Positions 32,834 through 40,663 of a stretch of 64,000 bases of DNA are shown here, piece after piece; positions within the stretch are counted from its first letter, which is position 1; the number at the start of each line of letters is the position of its first letter. Made by a program: the position numbers and the translations under genes. A model generated the notes under the pieces. The model saw nothing but the letters and a program-made list of their open reading frames with translations. It did not search any database and was not told the origin of the DNA. This DNA comes from JAIBJN01 sp963842305 (GTDB taxonomy: Bacteria > Actinomycetota > Thermoleophilia > Gaiellales > Gaiellaceae): NCBI GenBank assembly GCA_963842305.1, contig CAWJFW010000002.1, positions 372,001-436,000 on the forward strand, given 5' to 3'.

Positions 32834-33647
32834 CCGCAACCTCCTTGTGTTCCTTGGGTTTGAAGAGATTCATGGCGATCAGGGTGAGCACGGCGAGCAC
32901 GGCAAGCACGAGCGACGTCGTGTACGCGGCCACCCCGTTGAACCGCAGGTACTCCTCGTTCACGTGCAACGTGAGCGTCTCGGTCTTGCCGGCGATCCGG
33001 CCGGACACGACCGCGACCGCGCCGTACTCCCCGAGGCCCCGCGCCGTCGTGAGCACGACGCCGTAGGCGACGCCCCAGCGGATGGCCGGAAGCGTGATCC
33101 GCCGGAAGGTCTGAAGGCGCGACGCACCCAGCGTCCACGCGGCCTCGTCCTGGTCCGTTCCGACCTCGCGGAGAACCGGGATGACTTCGCGAACGACGAA
33201 CGGGAGCGTGACGAACATCGTGGCGAGGACGATGCCCGGCGTGGAGAAGATGATCTGGATCCCGTTCTCGGTCAGCCAGCCGCCGAGCCAGCCCTCCTTG
33301 CCGTACACGAGGATCAGCGCCAGCCCGACGACGATCGGAGACAGCGCGAGGGGCAGCCCGATGAGCGAGTTCAGAAGCCAGGTTCCGTGCTTGGGCGGCC
33401 GGCGGACGAGCGCCATGGCGCACGCGACGCCGAAGATCGTGTTCACGGGCACGGCGATCCCGACTGCGAGGAGGGTCAACTTGAGGGCCGACACGAAGGC
33501 GGGATCGGTCAGCGCGTCCCAGACCGGCTCGAGCCCGTCCCGGAACGTGTAGTAGACGATCATCGAGAGCGGCAGCGCAAGGAGCAGCAGCAGGTAGCCG
33601 AGCGCCGCCGCGCGCAGGCCGTACCGCGCTGCCGCCCCGCTACGCAT
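32796..33647 (-). CDS. cysW: Sulfate ABC transporter permease CysW
   Basis: 283 residues with six membrane helices. The cytoplasmic EAA loop reads DEAAWTLGASRLQTFRRITLPAI, the docking site for the ATPase. ARGLGEYGAVAVVSGRI is the sulfate-permease signature. It pairs with CysT to form the channel. Its ATG overlaps the cysT stop (ATGCGTAG), and it overlaps cysA by 38 nt, an arrangement that favours equal synthesis. Confidence 0.92.
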   Translation of the reverse strand: MRSGAAARYGLRAAALGYLLLLLALPLSMIVYYTFRDGLEPVWDALTDPAFVSALKLTLLAVGIAVPVNTIFGVACAMALVRRPPKHGTWLLNSLIGLPLALSPIVVGLALILVYGKEGWLGGWLTENGIQIIFSTPGIVLATMFVTLPFVVREVIPVLREVGTDQDEAAWTLGASRLQTFRRITLPAIRWGVAYGVVLTTARGLGEYGAVAVVSGRIAGKTETLTLHVNEEYLRFNGVAAYTTSLVLAVLAVLTLIAMNLFKPKEHKEVADVDRRPPGHEAV

Positions 33648-34470
33648 CGTGCCTCCGGCTGCGCCGCTCGAGCACGTCGGCCACGGCGAGGACGACGAAC
33701 GAAAGGACGAGCAGCACCACGGACACTGCGGCCGCCGCCGGGCGGTCGCCGCTCTCGATCGCCTTGAAGATCCAGACGGAGGCCACCTCCGTGTGGAAGG
33801 GGATGTTCCCCGAGATGAGCACGATCGAACCGAACTCCCCGACCGCCTTCCCGAACGAGAGCGCGGCGCCGGAGAGCATCGCCGGCAACAGGTTCGGCAG
33901 GACGATCCTCCGGAAAATGGTCAACGGCCGCGCGCCGAGCGACGCGGCAGCTTCTTCCATCTCGCGGTCGAGCTCGAGGAGGACGGGCTGCACCGCCCGG
34001 ACGACGAAGGGGAGCGTGACGAAGAGGAGCGCCACGACGACGGCGGCGCGCTTGTAGGCGATGTCGATGCCGAGCGCGCTGTTCGGCCCGTAGACGGCCA
34101 GGAGCGTCAGCCCGGCGACGATCGTCGGCAGGGCGAACGGCAGGTCGATGATCGCGTTGACGACGCTTTTGCCGCGGAAGTCGTCGCGGACGAGGACCCA
34201 TGCGATCAGCGTTCCGGTGACCGCGTTGACGGCCACGACGATCAGCGAGGCCACGAAGGTGAGCTTGAGCGCCGCGACCGCGGTGGGGGACGTGACCTGA
34301 TCCCAGAAGGCCGCGAGGCCGCCCTCGAGCGACGCCACGATCACTGCCGCGATCGGGATCAGCACCATGAGCGTGAGGTACGCGGTCGAGAGCCCCAGAA
34401 CGAGGCCGCCGGCGCGCCTGGAAGATCCAGTGCGCGCCGGCAGCGTGACCGCTTCGGGTCTAGTCGTCAG
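33640..34470 (-). CDS. cysT: Sulfate ABC transporter permease CysT
   Basis: About 276 residues, six membrane helices, EAA loop EEAAASLGARPLTIFRRIVLP and SFGKAVGEFGSIVLISGNIP. The N-terminus is puzzling. Homologous sequence starts before the first membrane helix, yet no ATG, GTG or TTG occurs in frame there. The nearest internal ATG is inside helix 1. A CTG at 34470, overlapping the sbp stop and preceded by GGGGG 6 nt upstream, is the best candidate. A base error in the true start codon is an alternative. Confidence 0.85.
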   Translation of the reverse strand: MTTRPEAVTLPARTGSSRRAGGLVLGLSTAYLTLMVLIPIAAVIVASLEGGLAAFWDQVTSPTAVAALKLTFVASLIVVAVNAVTGTLIAWVLVRDDFRGKSVVNAIIDLPFALPTIVAGLTLLAVYGPNSALGIDIAYKRAAVVVALLFVTLPFVVRAVQPVLLELDREMEEAAASLGARPLTIFRRIVLPNLLPAMLSGAALSFGKAVGEFGSIVLISGNIPFHTEVASVWIFKAIESGDRPAAAAVSVVLLVLSFVVLAVADVLERRSRRHDA

Positions 34471-35502
34471 TGGGGACCCCCAGCTCGTTCTCGATGTCGA
34501 GGAAGATGCTCTCCTCGCGGTCGAAGAAGCGCGTGCGGACATCGGACCAGCCGCCCACGTCCTCGATCGTGAAGAGCCCGGCGGGGTCGGACGAGTCGAA
34601 TTCGGTCTCCACGCCCTCGACGACGGGGCGATAGCCCTTCGCCGCGAACACGGCCTGCGCCTCTGGCGTGTAGAGGAAGTCGAGGAACGCCTTCGCGGCC
34701 TCGGGGCTCTCCCCGTGTTCACGACGGCGGCCGGGTTCTCGATCAGGATCGTCTGCTCGGGCACGACGTAGTCGAGCGCCTGGCCCGCCTGCTGGGCGAA
34801 GATCGCCTCGTTCTCGTACGCGAGCATGACGTCGCCCTTGCCGGCCGCGAACGTCTGGAGCGCCTCGCGCGCGCTTTTGTCCTGGACGGGGACGTGGTTC
34901 AGGAAGAGATCCTCGAGGTAGGCGATGGCCTCCTCGTCCGACTTGCCCTGCTCGATCTGGGCGCCGTACGCAGCCATGATGTTCCACTGGGCGCCGCCTG
35001 ACGTGAACGGGTTCGGCGTGATCACCTCGACGCCTTCCTTCAGCAGGTCGTCCCAGGTCTGGATGTTCTCCGGGTTCCCGGGCCGGACGGCGAAGACCAC
35101 GACCGAGTTCGTGAGGATTCCGTCGTAGTCGTTCTTGTTCCAGTCCGCGGCGACCATGCCCTCCTCGACGAGGGCGTCCACGTCCGGCTCGAGGGAGGCG
35201 TGGAAGAAGTCGGCCGGAAGCCCTTCCACGATGGCGTCCCGCTGCTCGCCGGAGGCGGCGTAGGACTGCTCGAACTCGACGCCTGCGCCGGCGTCGGTGT
35301 CCTGGAACATCGGGATGAGTTCCTCGTAGGCCTCACGCGGAGTCGAGTAGGCGACGAGGGAGAGGGTGCCGCCGTCGCCGCCGTTTGCGCTGGAGGCGTC
35401 GGCGTCGTCACCGCCGCCGCAGCCGGCGGCAACGAGGACGAACAAGGTGGTGAGCGCCGCGAGGGCGCTCAACTGGGCGATACGAGTGCGTGTTCGTGTC
35501 AC
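34460..35502 (-). pseudogene. sbp: Sulfate-binding lipoprotein, frameshifted
   Basis: The corrected protein would be 347 residues. It has a lipoprotein signal (LFVLVAAGC), then GGTLSLVAYSTPREAYEELIP, a sulfate-binding ESYAASG-like segment (EQSYAASGEQ), TPNPFTSGGAQWNIMAAYG and a C-terminal FLDFLYTPEAQ. These are the marks of CysP/Sbp-type binding proteins. The frame slips at the CCCC run 34711-34714: one missing base there would restore NTGESPEAAKAF. Total length is one base short of a multiple of three. First gene of the sulfate operon. GTG 35502 is the start. Confidence 0.82.
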
Positions 35503-35618
35503 TATTTCGAATACCCCACTTTCTCTACTGGATGACTCGGAGTGATATAGCACTCCTATCAGAGTGTCAAGACGGAGGAGGTTTTCGCCTGCTCTCGCGC
35601 GATTCCTGCCGGATCGAG

Positions 35619-35894
35619 TCAGGCGTCTCTGGATGCCGCGACGAGCCGCCGATCGACCTCGGCCGCGGTCAGCCCGTCGATCTCGACGAGCTTCCGGCGG
35701 CCGGTCGGGCCAGCGACGACGGCGACCGCCCCGGCCCGGACGCCGAGCGCGTCCGCGAGCAGCTCGACGAGCGCGCGGTTGGCTTGCCCACGCTCCGGCG
35801 GGGCGGCGATCCGGGCCCGCCATCCTTCGCCGTGCCGCCCGACGAGCTCACTCCGGGCGGCGCCGGGCGAGACCGTCACCTCGACTCGGGCCAT
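35619..35894 (-). CDS. DUF167/YggU-family protein
   Basis: 91 residues, the full length of this small conserved family. Typical features are VTVSPGAARSELVG at the start, ARIAAPPERGQANRALVELLA in the middle and VAGPTGRRKLVEIDGL near the end. The fold is a two-layer alpha/beta sandwich seen in bacterial structural-genomics targets, and the function is unknown. The start is ATG 35894. It faces away from tig, with a 39-bp divergent spacer. Confidence 0.88.
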   Translation of the reverse strand: MARVEVTVSPGAARSELVGRHGEGWRARIAAPPERGQANRALVELLADALGVRAGAVAVVAGPTGRRKLVEIDGLTAAEVDRRLVAASRDA

Positions 35895-35933
35895 GCCCGG
35901 GAGACTGACATCGTTCTGACACAATGGCCCGCA

Positions 35934-37292
35934 GTGAAGACGAAGGTCGAAGAGCTGCCCGAAAGCCGCGTGCGCCTCGAGGTCGAGGTGCCGGAGGCGG
36001 ACGTTCAGCATGCGATCGAGCATGCGGCTTCGGACCTCGCGTCGTCGCTGCGTATCCCCGGCTTTCGTAAGGGAAAGGCACCCGTCACCGTTGTCGCCGC
36101 GCGCATCGGCCGCGAGGCGCTGTGGGAGGAGGCGGTTCGCAGCCACCTCGACGGCTGGTTCTGGAACGCGGCCGCGACGTCGGGCGTTCGACCGGTAGCC
36201 AGCCCCGAGGTCGACGTCGGCGACGGGCCGCCTGCCGAGGGGCAGTCCTTTCGCTTCACTGCGACAGTCGCGGTGGTCCCAACGCCCGGGCTCGCCGACT
36301 GGACCGAGCTCGAGGTCGGCGCCCCGGAGGCCGACGTGCCCGACGAGCTGGTCGACGCCGAACTCGACGCTCTTCGCGCGAGCGTCGCCGATCTCGCCCC
36401 GGTCGAGCATCGGCCGATCCAGCCCGGGGACGTCGCGGTGATCGACATGGAAGGCGCGGAGATCGGTGCGACCCAGCGCGAGTACGTCGTCGAGGTCGGC
36501 AGCGGCCGGCTCGTCGACGAGATCGAGGCTGCCCTCGTCGGGATGGCCGCGGGCGAGACGAAGGAGGTCGAGTTCGAGCTCGACGACGAGCAGAACGCGA
36601 GCGTCGAGCTGACCGTGACGGCCGTCAAGGAGAGGGTGTTGCCGCCGCTCGAGGACGACTTCGCGCGGGCGGCGAGCGAGTTCGAGACGCTCGCGGAGCT
36701 GCGCTCCGACATCGAGGCGCGGCTGCGCGAGCAGCTCGAGGGCGAGCTGGAGCTCAAGCTTCGGCAGGACGCGGTCGACGCTCTCGTCGCCGAGTCCACC
36801 TTCGACTCGCTCGAGCCGATGGTCGAGCGCCGTACCGCTGAGCTGGCCACGGGCTTCGTGCGCTCGCTCGAGCGGCGGGGCCTCAGCCTCGAGGTCTACC
36901 TGGCCATGACGGGCCAGACCCAGGATCAGATCGCCGGTCGCCTCCGCGAGGAGGCCGAGCAGGCGCTGAGGCGCGAGCTCGTGCTCGATGCGGTCGCCAA
37001 CCAGCTCGAGATCGAGGTGTCGGACGAGGAGGTCGAGACGCTCGTCCGACGCGAGGCCGAGGAGGGCGGGGAGGATCCGGACGCCCTTCTCGCGGCCGCG
37101 CGCGAGCACGCCGGGTTCGAACAGCTCCGAGGCGACCTGCGGATGCGCAAGGCGCTCGACGAGGTCGTCGCCGGGGTCACGCGAATCCCGATCGAACTCG
37201 CCCGTGCCCGCGAGAAGCTGTGGACGCCCGAGAAGGAGAAAGCACCTACCGAGATGAAGATATGGACGCCAGGAAGCGAGGGAGGCACATGA
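35934..37292 (+). CDS. tig: Trigger factor, ribosome-bound chaperone/PPIase
   Basis: 452 residues. The N-terminal ribosome-docking loop is clear (IPGFRKGKAP, with the GFRxGKxP signature near residue 43). The FKBP-like prolyl isomerase domain (IQPGDVAVIDMEG to LTVTAVKE) spans about 155-235. The rest is the helical chaperone body. It folds nascent chains at the ribosome exit tunnel. The GTG start is at 35934, with CACAAT 8 nt before it, so the mRNA may be leaderless. The stop overlaps the clpP ATG, tying folding and degradation genes in one operon. Confidence 0.95.
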   Translation: MKTKVEELPESRVRLEVEVPEADVQHAIEHAASDLASSLRIPGFRKGKAPVTVVAARIGREALWEEAVRSHLDGWFWNAAATSGVRPVASPEVDVGDGPPAEGQSFRFTATVAVVPTPGLADWTELEVGAPEADVPDELVDAELDALRASVADLAPVEHRPIQPGDVAVIDMEGAEIGATQREYVVEVGSGRLVDEIEAALVGMAAGETKEVEFELDDEQNASVELTVTAVKERVLPPLEDDFARAASEFETLAELRSDIEARLREQLEGELELKLRQDAVDALVAESTFDSLEPMVERRTAELATGFVRSLERRGLSLEVYLAMTGQTQDQIAGRLREEAEQALRRELVLDAVANQLEIEVSDEEVETLVRREAEEGGEDPDALLAAAREHAGFEQLRGDLRMRKALDEVVAGVTRIPIELARAREKLWTPEKEKAPTEMKIWTPGSEGGT

Positions 37293-37900
37293 GCCCGTTG
37301 ATCCCAATGGTCGTCGAGCAGACGTCGAGAGGCGAACGCGCCTTCGATATCTACTCGCGGCTTCTGAACGAGAGAATCATCTTCCTCGGGACTCCCGTGG
37401 ACGACCAGATCGCCAACCTGATCGTGGCGCAGCTGATCCACCTGGAGTCCGAGGACCCCGACAAGGACATCTCCATCTACATCAACTCGCCGGGCGGCTC
37501 GGTCTATGCCGGCATGGCGATCTACGACACGATGCAGTACATCAAGCCCGACGTGCAGACGATCTGCGTCGGAATCGCCATGTCCATGGGGGCGCTCCTG
37601 CTGGCCGGGGGCACCCACGGCAAGCGGATGGCGACGCCGCACTCGAAGATCCTCATCCATCAGGTCTCTGCCGGGTTCCAGGGCCAGGCGACCGACATCG
37701 AGATCCAGGCGCGGGAGACGCTGTCCATGAAGCGACTGCTCGAGGAGATCTTCGCCCGGCACACGAAGCAGGATCTCGAGAAGGTCGCCAAGGACATGGA
37801 GCGCGACTACTTCATGACCGCGCAGGAAGCCCTCGATTACGGCATCATCGACACGGTCATCGCCCATCGGGGCACGCCCGCGATGGCAGCCGCGTCCTAG
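37289..37900 (+). CDS. clpP: ATP-dependent Clp protease proteolytic subunit
   Basis: 203 residues with the catalytic triad S99 (GIAMSMGA), H124 (ILIHQ) and D173 (MERDYFM). The N-terminal IPMVVEQTSRGERAFDIYSRLL is the axial-loop region. It forms the 14-subunit barrel fed by ClpX. The ATG overlaps the tig stop (ATGA) with GGGAGG upstream. clpX follows after 36 nt. Actinobacteria often have two adjacent clpP genes, but only one is here. Confidence 0.96.
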   Translation: MSPLIPMVVEQTSRGERAFDIYSRLLNERIIFLGTPVDDQIANLIVAQLIHLESEDPDKDISIYINSPGGSVYAGMAIYDTMQYIKPDVQTICVGIAMSMGALLLAGGTHGKRMATPHSKILIHQVSAGFQGQATDIEIQARETLSMKRLLEEIFARHTKQDLEKVAKDMERDYFMTAQEALDYGIIDTVIAHRGTPAMAAAS

Positions 37901-37936
37901 TCATCCGAGCAATTTCGAGGTACAAGGTAGAGAGAC

Positions 37937-39211
37937 ATGGCCCGAGCGACTGACGGTAACGAGCAGCTCCTCTGCAGCTTCTGTGGGAAGAGCCAGCGCC
38001 AGGTCAAGAAGCTCATCGCCGGGCCCGGTGTCTACATCTGCGACGAGTGCATCGATCTCTGCAACGAGATCATCGACGAGGAACTCACCTCCCCGGCGCT
38101 GCTCGATCTCGACAACCTGCCGCGGCCGAAGGAGATCTACTCGATCCTGAACGACTACGTCGTCGGGCAGGAAGAGGCGAAGCGGACGCTCTCGGTTGCC
38201 GTCTACAACCACTACAAGCGGGTGCAGATGGCGGCCGACGACGACGACGTCGAGCTGCAGAAGTCGAACATCCTCCTGCTCGGCCCGACCGGCTGCGGGA
38301 AGACGCTGCTCGCGCAGACGCTCGCGCGGATCCTGAACGTCCCCTTCGCGATTGCCGACGCGACGGCGCTGACCGAGGCCGGCTACGTCGGCGAGGACGT
38401 GGAGAACATCCTCCTGAAGCTCATCCAGGCGGCCGACTTCGACGTGAAGAAGGCCGAGACCGGGATCATCTACATCGACGAGGTCGACAAGATCGCGCGC
38501 AAGGCCGACAACCCGTCGATCACGCGTGACGTCTCGGGCGAGGGCGTGCAGCAGGCGCTCCTCAAGATCCTCGAGGGCACGGTGGCGAGCGTCCCGCCGC
38601 AGGGCGGCCGCAAGCACCCGCATCAGGAGTTCCTCTCGATCGACACGACGAACGTCCTCTTCATCTGCGGCGGTGCCTTCGCCGGGCTGGAGAAGCTGAT
38701 CTCGAAGCGAATCGGGAAGAACCAGGTGGGCTTCGGGGCCGACGTGAAGTCGCGCAAGTCGATCGAGTCGACCGAACTCCTCTCCTCCGTCATGCCCGAG
38801 GATCTCCTCTCCTACGGGCTGATCCCCGAGTTCATCGGCCGGCTCCCGGTCGTCTCGGCGGTCCATCAGCTCACGCGTGAGGACCTCGTCCAGATCCTCC
38901 TCGAGCCCAAGAACGCGCTCGTCAAGCAGTACCAGCGCTTCTTCTCCTACGACAACGTCGAGCTCGTCTTCACCGATGACGCGCTCTGGCAGATCTCGGA
39001 CAAGGCCCTCGAGCGCGAGACGGGCGCACGCGGCCTCCGCTCGATCATCGAGCTGGCCCTCCTGGACGTGATGTTCGAGCTCCCGTCGCGCAAGGACGTC
39101 TCCAAGTGCGTGATCACGAAGGAGACGATCGAGCGGAACCTCCGCCCGACGCTCGTCACGAGCGGCGGCGCGGCGCTGGCGCTGGACGAGCTCGAAGAAG
39201 AGTCGGCCTAG
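37937..39211 (+). CDS. clpX: ClpX unfoldase, ATP-binding subunit of ClpXP
   Basis: 424 residues. The zinc-binding domain has C13, C16, C35 and C38 (CSFCG and CDEC). The AAA+ module has Walker A G116-T123 (GPTGCGKT), Walker B IIYIDEVDK, sensor region LLSYGLIPEFIGRLPV and ARGLRSIIE at the end. It unfolds tagged substrates and threads them into ClpP, including ssrA-tagged proteins. ATG 37937 is preceded by AGGTAGAGAG. It is the third gene of tig-clpP-clpX. Confidence 0.97.
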   Translation: MARATDGNEQLLCSFCGKSQRQVKKLIAGPGVYICDECIDLCNEIIDEELTSPALLDLDNLPRPKEIYSILNDYVVGQEEAKRTLSVAVYNHYKRVQMAADDDDVELQKSNILLLGPTGCGKTLLAQTLARILNVPFAIADATALTEAGYVGEDVENILLKLIQAADFDVKKAETGIIYIDEVDKIARKADNPSITRDVSGEGVQQALLKILEGTVASVPPQGGRKHPHQEFLSIDTTNVLFICGGAFAGLEKLISKRIGKNQVGFGADVKSRKSIESTELLSSVMPEDLLSYGLIPEFIGRLPVVSAVHQLTREDLVQILLEPKNALVKQYQRFFSYDNVELVFTDDALWQISDKALERETGARGLRSIIELALLDVMFELPSRKDVSKCVITKETIERNLRPTLVTSGGAALALDELEEESA

Positions 39212-39224
39212 GCGCCTCGGCGCC

Positions 39225-40160
39225 GTGGGCCGGGTCTACGCGAGCTTCCCGCTCACCGGCCCGGCCGCGCAACTCGGGCGCGACGTCCTCCGCGGCATCA
39301 CGCTGGCCCACGAACGGCAGGGCACGGACGTCGAGCTGCTCGTGCTGGACAGCTTCGGCGAGGACCGCGAGGCGCGGGCGGTCGCGAACGCGCACCGTGC
39401 GGCGGCCGACTCCGAGGCGCTCGCCTACGTCGGCGACTTCCACTCGTCCCAGGTCACGGAGACGGCGCCGATCCTCGGCAAAGCCGGCCTCCTCCAGGTC
39501 GCCCCGGTCGCGACCTACGAGCGCCTCAGCGGGCCGACCCTCGTACGACTGATGCCGCACGACGGCGTCGGCGCGCAGGCGATCGCCGACTGGCTCGTCG
39601 GCATCGGCGCGGAAGAGCTCTTGATCGTCCACGACCACGACGCGGACTACGGCGTCGCCGTCGGTGCCATGTGCGACGCGGCTGCGAGGGAGCGCGGGCT
39701 GACCGTTCGTACTCGACCCATCTGGGATCACGACGAGCCCTGGGCGGAGGACGTCGGCCGCGCGGACGCGGTCCTGTACGTCGGCGTCTGCGGATCCGGT
39801 GCGCCCGGCCTCTGGCGTGAGCTGCACGCGCACGATCCGGCCATGTGGCTCCTGGGCTCGGAGGGGGTCGCCGAGGAGTGGCTCGCGCAGAGGATGGATG
39901 CCTCTGCCGCCGAAAGGACGCGCTTCTTCGTCGCCCAGCGCGCGTCCTTCGCGCTCTACGGCTACGAGGCGATGTGCCTCGTCCTCGACGCGGTCGCATC
40001 GGGTGGAGACGATCGCAACGCGGTCATGCGAGCCGCCCGCGCCACGAAGGACCGCGACTCGATCCTCGGCCGCTACTCCCTCGATGAGGACGGCTACACG
40101 ACGACGACCGAGTACGGCCGCCTCGCCGTGGTCGACGGCGCGCTCGTCTGGGACGGCTAG
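39225..40160 (+). CDS. Periplasmic-binding-protein-like domain without signal peptide
   Basis: 311 residues of the type I periplasmic-binding fold used by branched-chain amino acid receptors. It opens GRVYASFPLTGPAAQLGRDVLRGITLA, followed by VGDFHSSQVTETAPILGKAG and VRLMPHDGVGAQAIADWL. It starts directly in the first strand with no export signal and no lipobox, so it should stay in the cytoplasm unless the true start was missed. The GTG lies 13 nt after clpX. Its stop codon overlaps that of the convergent lipoprotein gene. It may be a cytosolic small-molecule sensor; the ligand is unknown. Confidence 0.75.
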   Translation: MGRVYASFPLTGPAAQLGRDVLRGITLAHERQGTDVELLVLDSFGEDREARAVANAHRAAADSEALAYVGDFHSSQVTETAPILGKAGLLQVAPVATYERLSGPTLVRLMPHDGVGAQAIADWLVGIGAEELLIVHDHDADYGVAVGAMCDAAARERGLTVRTRPIWDHDEPWAEDVGRADAVLYVGVCGSGAPGLWRELHAHDPAMWLLGSEGVAEEWLAQRMDASAAERTRFFVAQRASFALYGYEAMCLVLDAVASGGDDRNAVMRAARATKDRDSILGRYSLDEDGYTTTTEYGRLAVVDGALVWDG

Positions 40161-40663
40161 GAGGCCGACCAGCTCCCGCGCGCGAGCGAGAACCCATACC
40201 CCTCGCGGTTCGTGCAGGTGAGGGCGCTCGCGCTCGACTCGCACGTGATCCCGGCCCGGGTCCAGGTCGAGCCGTAGGCGAGCGTGGGTGCTCCGGCGTC
40301 GTAGACCGTATCGCTGCCGCAGTTCGCCGCCGCGGGACCGGTCACTCCCATGTCGACTCCCACCCAGTCGAAGTCGCAGGCCTCGGTCGGCAGCGGCTCG
40401 AGGCCGCTGAGAATGTCGCAGCGGAGCCGCCGGAACCCGAACAGGCACCCGATGTTCCTCGACGGCATCTGAAAGGTCGTGGCCGCGGTAGGCTCCGTCG
40501 GCTCCGTTGTCTCGGCCGGGACGGTCACAGTCGTGGTTACCGTCGAGGCGACGGTCGTGGTTACCGTCGAGACCGAGGCCGATTCCTGCTCGTCTCCGCC
40601 ACAGGCGGCGAGGAGGACGACGGCGACAGCCGTGAGGGCGAACGTCCCTACGCCGCTCGCCAC
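40157..40663 (-). CDS. Putative lipoprotein, 168 aa
   Basis: The signal peptide has a lipobox LLAAC (Cys 21). A threonine/valine-rich spacer follows (STVTTTVASTVTTTVTVP). The mature domain of about 110 residues has six Cys in regular spacing (IGCLFG, RCDIL, EACDFD, ANCGS, ITCES, LTCTN), probably three disulfides. Similar domains are common in secreted actinobacterial proteins of unknown function. The GTG start overlaps the end of the upstream cyclase gene by 16 nt, so the two are coupled and the lipoprotein may be the sensor or target of that signalling protein. Confidence 0.72.
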   Translation of the reverse strand: MASGVGTFALTAVAVVLLAACGGDEQESASVSTVTTTVASTVTTTVTVPAETTEPTEPTAATTFQMPSRNIGCLFGFRRLRCDILSGLEPLPTEACDFDWVGVDMGVTGPAAANCGSDTVYDAGAPTLAYGSTWTRAGITCESSASALTCTNREGYGFSLARGSWSAS

